A stretch of 10,294 nucleotides of DNA from assembly GCA_026197195.1 (NCBI GenBank), contig JAPHUG010000393.1, positions 1 to 10,294 on the forward strand, given 5' to 3'. Shown here piece after piece: positions 6,737 to 10,294 of the stretch. The notes below the pieces were generated by a model that saw only the letters and a program-made list of their open reading frames with translations, did not search any database and was not told where the DNA came from. The first letter of the stretch is position 1; the number at the start of each line of letters is the position of its first letter. Source of the stretch: Sedimenticola sp. (GTDB lineage: Bacteria > Pseudomonadota > Gammaproteobacteria > Chromatiales > Chromatiaceae). Both the position numbers and the translations under genes were made by a program.

Positions 6737-6812
6737 GCGTCCGATCCTACCGGCTTTTGTTGATTGAAAGAAAACTTTCGCAATAGAGGCAATTGTTAAG
6801 AGAAAAGAACCC

Positions 6813-7967
6813 ATGATCGCTGATCGCATGACCTCCATTAGCCCTTTTTATGTCATGAAGTTACTGGCACGTGCGCGGGAACTGGAAAGTGAGGGGCGAT
6901 CTATTATCCACATGGAGGTGGGCGAGCCGGATTTCGAAACACCGCGCCCCATAGTGGAGGCTGGCAAACGTGCCCTGGATGAGGGTTTTACCCACTATAC
7001 CCCCGCAGTAGGTATTAGCGAGTTGCGTGAGGCCATTGCTCACGATTACCAGGTTCGATTCGGTATTCAACTCGATCCTGCTCGTGTCCTAATTACACCC
7101 GGCTCTTCGGGTGCATTGCAGCTGATTATGAGCACGGTGATCAATCCCGGGCAGGCTGTGATGATGGCAGATCCTGGCTATCCCTGTAATCGTAACTTCG
7201 TCAAATTGGTAGGCGGTCTGCCGGTTACGGTTCCTGTGGGGCCTGATACGGGGTATCAGTTGACAGCCGATATCATAGAGCGGGAATGGCGTGAGAATAC
7301 CCGTGCTGTGATGGTCGCGACACCCTCAAACCCCACCGGTACGCTGATAAATCGAGCGCAACTGGAAGCGATCTATCGCGTGGTTCAGGAGAAGGGTGCC
7401 GTACTCATTGTGGACGAAATCTATCAAGGCCTGGTCTACGATATCAAACCTTTCACGGCGCTTGAGATAACAGATGATCTGTTCATCATCAACAGTTTTT
7501 CCAAATACTACGGCATGACAGGTTGGCGTCTTGGTTGGATGGTGGCTCCTGAGCGCTTTATCAATGCAGCGGATAAACTGGCTCAAAATATCTTTCTTTC
7601 GGCCTCCACGCCCGCACAATACGCAGCATTGGCGGCATTTGATGGAGAGACGCAGCGTATCGTTGAGGAGCGACGTGCGGCATTCCAAGAGCGGCGAGAC
7701 TACCTGTTACCGGCGTTAAAACAGTTGGGATTTGATATACCAGTGGCCCCGGAGGGTGCCTTTTATCTCTATGCGAACTGTCAATCAATTACGGATGACA
7801 GTTTTTCCTTTGCCCACGAATTGCTTGAGACGGAAGGTGTGGCTATCACACCTGGTCGAGATTTTGGGGATAACCAGCCTGACCAGCATGTCCGTTTTGC
7901 CTACACGACAGCCATGCCAAAGTTGATTGAAGGGGTCGCTCGTATTGCCCGCTTTATCCGTCGCTAA
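6813..7967 (+). CDS. Class I/II PLP-dependent aminotransferase (AspC-like fold type I)
   Basis: The 384-residue protein has the length and layout of subgroup I-gamma aminotransferases. It carries GEPDF (37-41), which helps bind the substrate carboxylate, HYTP (61-64), SNPTG (172-176) around the PLP-contacting Asn173, DEIY with Asp201 and Tyr204, and SFSKYYGMTGWRLGW with Lys231 forming the PLP Schiff base. Arg361 near the C-terminus is in place to bind the alpha-carboxylate. Members of this group use aspartate, alanine, aromatic or other amino donors, and the substrate cannot be read from the sequence. The ATG has a purine-rich stretch but no clear Shine-Dalgarno site; a second ATG lies five codons in. 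It follows cbbY on the same strand and converges on cysZ with stop codons directly abutting. Confidence 0.93.
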   Translation: MIADRMTSISPFYVMKLLARARELESEGRSIIHMEVGEPDFETPRPIVEAGKRALDEGFTHYTPAVGISELREAIAHDYQVRFGIQLDPARVLITPGSSGALQLIMSTVINPGQAVMMADPGYPCNRNFVKLVGGLPVTVPVGPDTGYQLTADIIEREWRENTRAVMVATPSNPTGTLINRAQLEAIYRVVQEKGAVLIVDEIYQGLVYDIKPFTALEITDDLFIINSFSKYYGMTGWRLGWMVAPERFINAADKLAQNIFLSASTPAQYAALAAFDGETQRIVEERRAAFQERRDYLLPALKQLGFDIPVAPEGAFYLYANCQSITDDSFSFAHELLETEGVAITPGRDFGDNQPDQHVRFAYTTAMPKLIEGVARIARFIRR

Positions 7968-8693
7968 TCAGGGTTGATCAGACCGGTTGCACCAGAGACG
8001 TGTGGCGCCTACTACCGCTGCCGGCATGGCGGCAAAATTGAGTATCGGGATCATCATTAGTAATGTGACCCCGCCACCAAATCCCAGTGCGGTCATCCGC
8101 ATGCTTTTTAATTGTTGATGTTGGGCACTGAATGACAGTCCGTGGTTACCCATCGGGTAGTCGGCGTACTCAATAGCCAGAAACCAGGCGCTGAATAGTA
8201 ACCACAGGAAAGGCGCCGCCAGGTTGATGCCCGGAATGACAAATAAGAGTAGCAGTGGAATGGCACGAATCAGAAAATAACTGAGTTTTCTCAGTTCTGA
8301 GAGCAGGGCAGGGATAACAACCTGTTTGAGACTGACCCGGTTTTCTGGCGGTCTTTTGCCTGTGAGTTTCTCTTCCACTTTAGCGGAAAGGATGCTGTTG
8401 AAGGGGGCTGCAATCAGATTAGCGACGGTAGTAAAGGTATAGAAGGTCAACAGTAGTAGACTTAATGCAAACAGCGGCCAGAGAATCCAGCGTAAAAAAC
8501 TGAACCAGCTCGTTTCTGGCAGCAGTGAATTAAGCAGGCCGTCGAACTGTGAATAACCTAACCAGCCTATCAGTATGAAGACCACCATGTTGATTCCAAT
8601 TGGCGCAAGAAGATGTCTTCTTAGGCCGGGTAGCATGAGCATCTTCATGCCTTGAATGAGATGATTAAAGCCGGTAAGGGGTGAGTTTTTCAT
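7968..8693 (-). CDS. cysZ: CysZ-family sulfate transporter
   Basis: The 241-residue inner-membrane protein matches CysZ (EI24 family), which brings sulfate into the cytoplasm for cysteine synthesis. Recognisable family segments are QGMKML near the N-terminus, PGLRRHLLAP, the LIAAPFN segment (about residue 93), VIPGIN, and LFSAWFLAIEYADYP before the C-terminal membrane stretch. Several long hydrophobic segments are visible. It is slightly shorter than E. coli CysZ (253 residues), mainly at the two ends. It lies 60 bases downstream of the phosphopantetheinyl transferase gene on the same strand and may share its transcript. No cys assimilation genes are next to it. No clear ribosome site precedes the ATG, and the start is set by alignment of the N-terminus to the family. 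Confidence 0.93.
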   Translation of the reverse strand: MKNSPLTGFNHLIQGMKMLMLPGLRRHLLAPIGINMVVFILIGWLGYSQFDGLLNSLLPETSWFSFLRWILWPLFALSLLLLTFYTFTTVANLIAAPFNSILSAKVEEKLTGKRPPENRVSLKQVVIPALLSELRKLSYFLIRAIPLLLLFVIPGINLAAPFLWLLFSAWFLAIEYADYPMGNHGLSFSAQHQQLKSMRMTALGFGGGVTLLMMIPILNFAAMPAAVVGATRLWCNRSDQP

Positions 8694-8753
8694 TACTTTG
8701 GGTACTACTTATTGGGGGGAGGCGCTAGGCGTTTGTTAAGATGATGCGTGATT

Positions 8754-9455
8754 CTAACGCATCTGATGGAACAGATCAGGTGTGAATAATAGATTCAGCC
8801 AATCTTTGGGGTCCGCTAAGCAGTCAGGTGTGGCAATGGCCGCACACCAACCGGGTTCTGGGACAAAGTTTGCACAGGGTATGCGCGCTATATCACTGTC
8901 ATGAGTAAAGACGCTCTCTCCCAGGGCCTTTACTCTCGCCTCCTTCTGGGTCCAGTGGAGAAAAAAGAGCTGTTCAAAGTCATCCTCGTTCAGTTTCTCT
9001 AATTCGTTATGGATCTCTGAACTGAACACCCGCTGTGCGATTTTACGCATGTTACGGCGCTGTTGCTGTCGTTCCAGATCAATACCGATCTCACTCTCAT
9101 TGCTGATGGCAATAAGGGCCAGATTGCCGGCATGGGTCAGATTAAAGGTCAGAGAAGAGGGGTGTTTGAGAAAGGGTTTCCCTTTCGGGCCATACTCAAA
9201 ACGAATAGACCGAGGTGATTGATTCAGATACCCCCCCAAAATGCTCCGTAAGCCCCCCCGTGCGTTGGAGAAGCGGATATTGTCCTTCTTGTGAAGCATC
9301 TTCCGGCCGCGTAATTGTTCATCAGGGGAAAGTGTGTTTTCCAGATCAAGTCCCGGGGCCTCCACGTGGATTTTCCATAGATGAAGCTCACCAGTAGCCG
9401 GCATGGCTGGAAATGTTTTGGGCGACTGCCAGGTCACGGTTTTTAAATGTGTCAT
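8754..9455 (-). CDS. 4'-phosphopantetheinyl transferase, Sfp-type superfamily
   Basis: The 233-residue protein has the size of Sfp/HetI-type enzymes, which transfer the phosphopantetheine arm from coenzyme A to a serine of carrier proteins used for fatty acid, polyketide or peptide synthesis. Motifs in order are PKGKPFL (90-96), FNLTHAG (104-110), GIDLE with metal ligands Asp126 and Glu128, and WTQKEARVKALG (168-179) with the third ligand Glu172. All catalytic landmarks are present. No polyketide or peptide synthetase lies in the window, so its partner may simply be the fatty-acid carrier protein. Two runs of seven G residues on the coding strand interrupt the gene's otherwise ordinary base use. 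No good ribosome site precedes the ATG at 9455; a later in-frame ATG at residue 18 is no better. Confidence 0.92.
   Translation of the reverse strand: MTHLKTVTWQSPKTFPAMPATGELHLWKIHVEAPGLDLENTLSPDEQLRGRKMLHKKDNIRFSNARGGLRSILGGYLNQSPRSIRFEYGPKGKPFLKHPSSLTFNLTHAGNLALIAISNESEIGIDLERQQQRRNMRKIAQRVFSSEIHNELEKLNEDDFEQLFFLHWTQKEARVKALGESVFTHDSDIARIPCANFVPEPGWCAAIATPDCLADPKDWLNLLFTPDLFHQMR
9231..9259 (-). repeat. Paired G7 homopolymer tracts inside the PPTase gene
   Basis: Seven C residues run from 9231 to 9237 and again from 9253 to 9259, which is G7 on the coding strand, 15 bases apart. They encode the two Gly-Gly pairs in the N-terminal third of the transferase. The reading frame is intact through both. 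Confidence 0.85.
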
Positions 9456-9518
9456 CAGTCAAATAGGTTCAATTAGTAACTGTCAAGGCGACTCGGTGGC
9501 GCTTCATGATATTCTTCC

Positions 9519-9531
9519 ATGATCAGATCAT
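9519..9531. promoter_or_regulatory. Palindrome between divergent PPTase and GST genes
   Basis: ATGATC and GATCAT form a perfect inverted repeat around one central base in the 112-base gap between two divergent genes. Its position suits a regulator binding site, but a 6-base arm can occur by chance and no regulator is encoded nearby. Confidence 0.25.
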
Positions 9532-9567
9532 CCCGTCACATCCTAATTTCTCCGGAGGCTCATTACT

Positions 9568-10221
9568 ATGAAACTAGAATTGGTCAGCTTTGCTATCTGT
9601 CCGTTTGTTCAGCGGGCGGTGATTGCCTTGAAAGAGAAGCAGGTCGATTTTGATATCACCTACATCGACCTGGAGAATACCCCCGCGTGGTTTAAATTGA
9701 TCTCGCCATTTGGGAAGGTGCCCCTGCTTAAAGTGGATAATGAGGTGCTCTTTGAGTCGGCCATTATTAATGAGTTTCTTGATGAGGTCTATCCGCCTGT
9801 ACTGCATCCAGAAGATCCACTGGAGCGGGCCAAGCACCGTGGCTGGATCGAGTTTGGCTCCAATCTGCTGTTTGAGCAGTTCAAGCTGGTTCTTGCGCAG
9901 GATGAGGAGGCTATTGTGCAGCAAAGCGAGGTCCTGGGTGGCTTATTCGCTCGTCTGGTACAAGAGGTCAGTGATGGGCCCTATTTTGCGGGTGCGCGCT
10001 TCTCACTACTGGATGCTGCCTATGCGCCGTTGTTTATGCGTTATGAGATACTTAAAAAACATCGGGAAGAACTGGCGGACTTGATGCCGTCTAAACTGGA
10101 TGCCTGGGGGCAGGCGTTATTGGCGCGTGAGTCAGTCAAAGACTCGGTTGTCGATGATTTTGAACAGCGCTTCATAAACTTTGGGCAATCCAAGGGCTCT
10201 TTCATTCTGGCGGATGCCTAG
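9568..10221 (+). CDS. Glutathione S-transferase family protein
   Basis: The 217-residue protein has a thioredoxin-like N-terminal domain and an all-helical C-terminal domain. The N-terminal motif CPFVQR (Cys11) resembles omega- and DHAR-type GSTs, which use a catalytic cysteine and tend to act as glutathione-dependent reductases rather than classical conjugating enzymes. The cis-proline VP (51-52) and the ES pair (63-64), which bind glutathione in this fold, are both present, followed by the usual EFLDEVYP linker. FSLLDAAYAPLF (about 145-157) matches the conserved N-capping box region of the second domain. A good GGAGG lies 9 bases before the ATG. The substrate is unknown. SspA, a related non-enzymatic fold member, is less likely because it lacks the cysteine motif. 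Confidence 0.9.
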   Translation: MKLELVSFAICPFVQRAVIALKEKQVDFDITYIDLENTPAWFKLISPFGKVPLLKVDNEVLFESAIINEFLDEVYPPVLHPEDPLERAKHRGWIEFGSNLLFEQFKLVLAQDEEAIVQQSEVLGGLFARLVQEVSDGPYFAGARFSLLDAAYAPLFMRYEILKKHREELADLMPSKLDAWGQALLARESVKDSVVDDFEQRFINFGQSKGSFILADA

Positions 10222-10229
10222 TCTTTATT

Positions 10230-10294
10230 GTGAATGAATTTGATCGCACTATTGTCCGCAAGGAGAACCCATATCTTTTTACTGAAGGGTTGAC
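10230..10294 (+). CDS. Possible start of a further gene, cut by window edge
   Basis: An open frame beginning with GTG at 10230 runs to the end of the window and reads MNEFDRTIVRKENPYLFTEG and onward, if the GTG is used as start. The amino-acid mix looks protein-like and it lies 8 bases after the GST-like gene on the same strand. There is no ribosome site before the GTG, and I do not recognise the sequence. Only about 21 residues are visible, so it could also be chance. Confidence 0.35.
   Translation, partial: MNEFDRTIVRKENPYLFTEGL

Noticed and set aside
10260..10270. AAGGAG near the right edge as a ribosome site for a new gene
   Set aside because: The spacing leads to ATA, not a normal start codon, and the stretch is also inside the open frame that begins at 10230.

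Overview
The window looks like a chromosomal segment of a gammaproteobacterium. Its DksA, GluQ-RS, CysZ and Bcp proteins resemble enterobacterial ones closely from end to end, and dksA and gluQ keep their usual order. A DsrC/TusE-family protein, a CbbY-type Calvin-cycle repair phosphatase and a sensor with a c-haem motif together suggest a sulfur-oxidising autotroph, perhaps Chromatiales-like or symbiont-like. That lifestyle and placement are inferences. I see no tRNA, rRNA, CRISPR array, transposase or phage gene.

Layout. (1) 1-1945, minus: a large membrane-bound c-di-GMP enzyme (GGDEF plus EAL), cut by the window's left edge. Its periplasmic sensor region carries a CXXCH motif. (2) 2218-4030, plus: four small genes in a row: a DsrC/TusE-family protein, the thiol peroxidase Bcp, an ArsC/Spx-type protein and an EVE-domain protein. 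The first three all rely on reactive cysteines. (3) 4070-4225, minus: a 51-residue gene supported by a ribosome binding site and a TATAAT box. (4) 4389-5777, minus: dksA then gluQ, with a strong intrinsic terminator between them. (5) 5969-7967, plus: cbbY and a class I aminotransferase. (6) 7968-9455, minus: a phosphopantetheinyl transferase followed by cysZ, converging on the aminotransferase with no bases between the stop codons. (7) 9568-10221, plus: a glutathione S-transferase-like protein, and then possibly the start of another gene at the right edge.

How the genes may work together. Most are housekeeping or stress genes rather than one pathway. Themes are redox and thiol chemistry (DsrC/TusE-like, Bcp, ArsC/Spx-like, GST), stringent and translation control (DksA, GluQ-RS), signalling through c-di-GMP possibly tied to haem or redox state, sulfate uptake (CysZ) and CO2-fixation upkeep (CbbY). 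No intergenic gap exceeds 300 bases. The longest, 1946-2217, is AT-rich and holds only weak promoter-like matches. The strongest candidates for unusual biology are the c-haem GGDEF-EAL sensor, the divergent DsrC-family protein heading a thiol gene cluster, the 51-residue gene, and the conserved-looking terminator control between dksA and gluQ.
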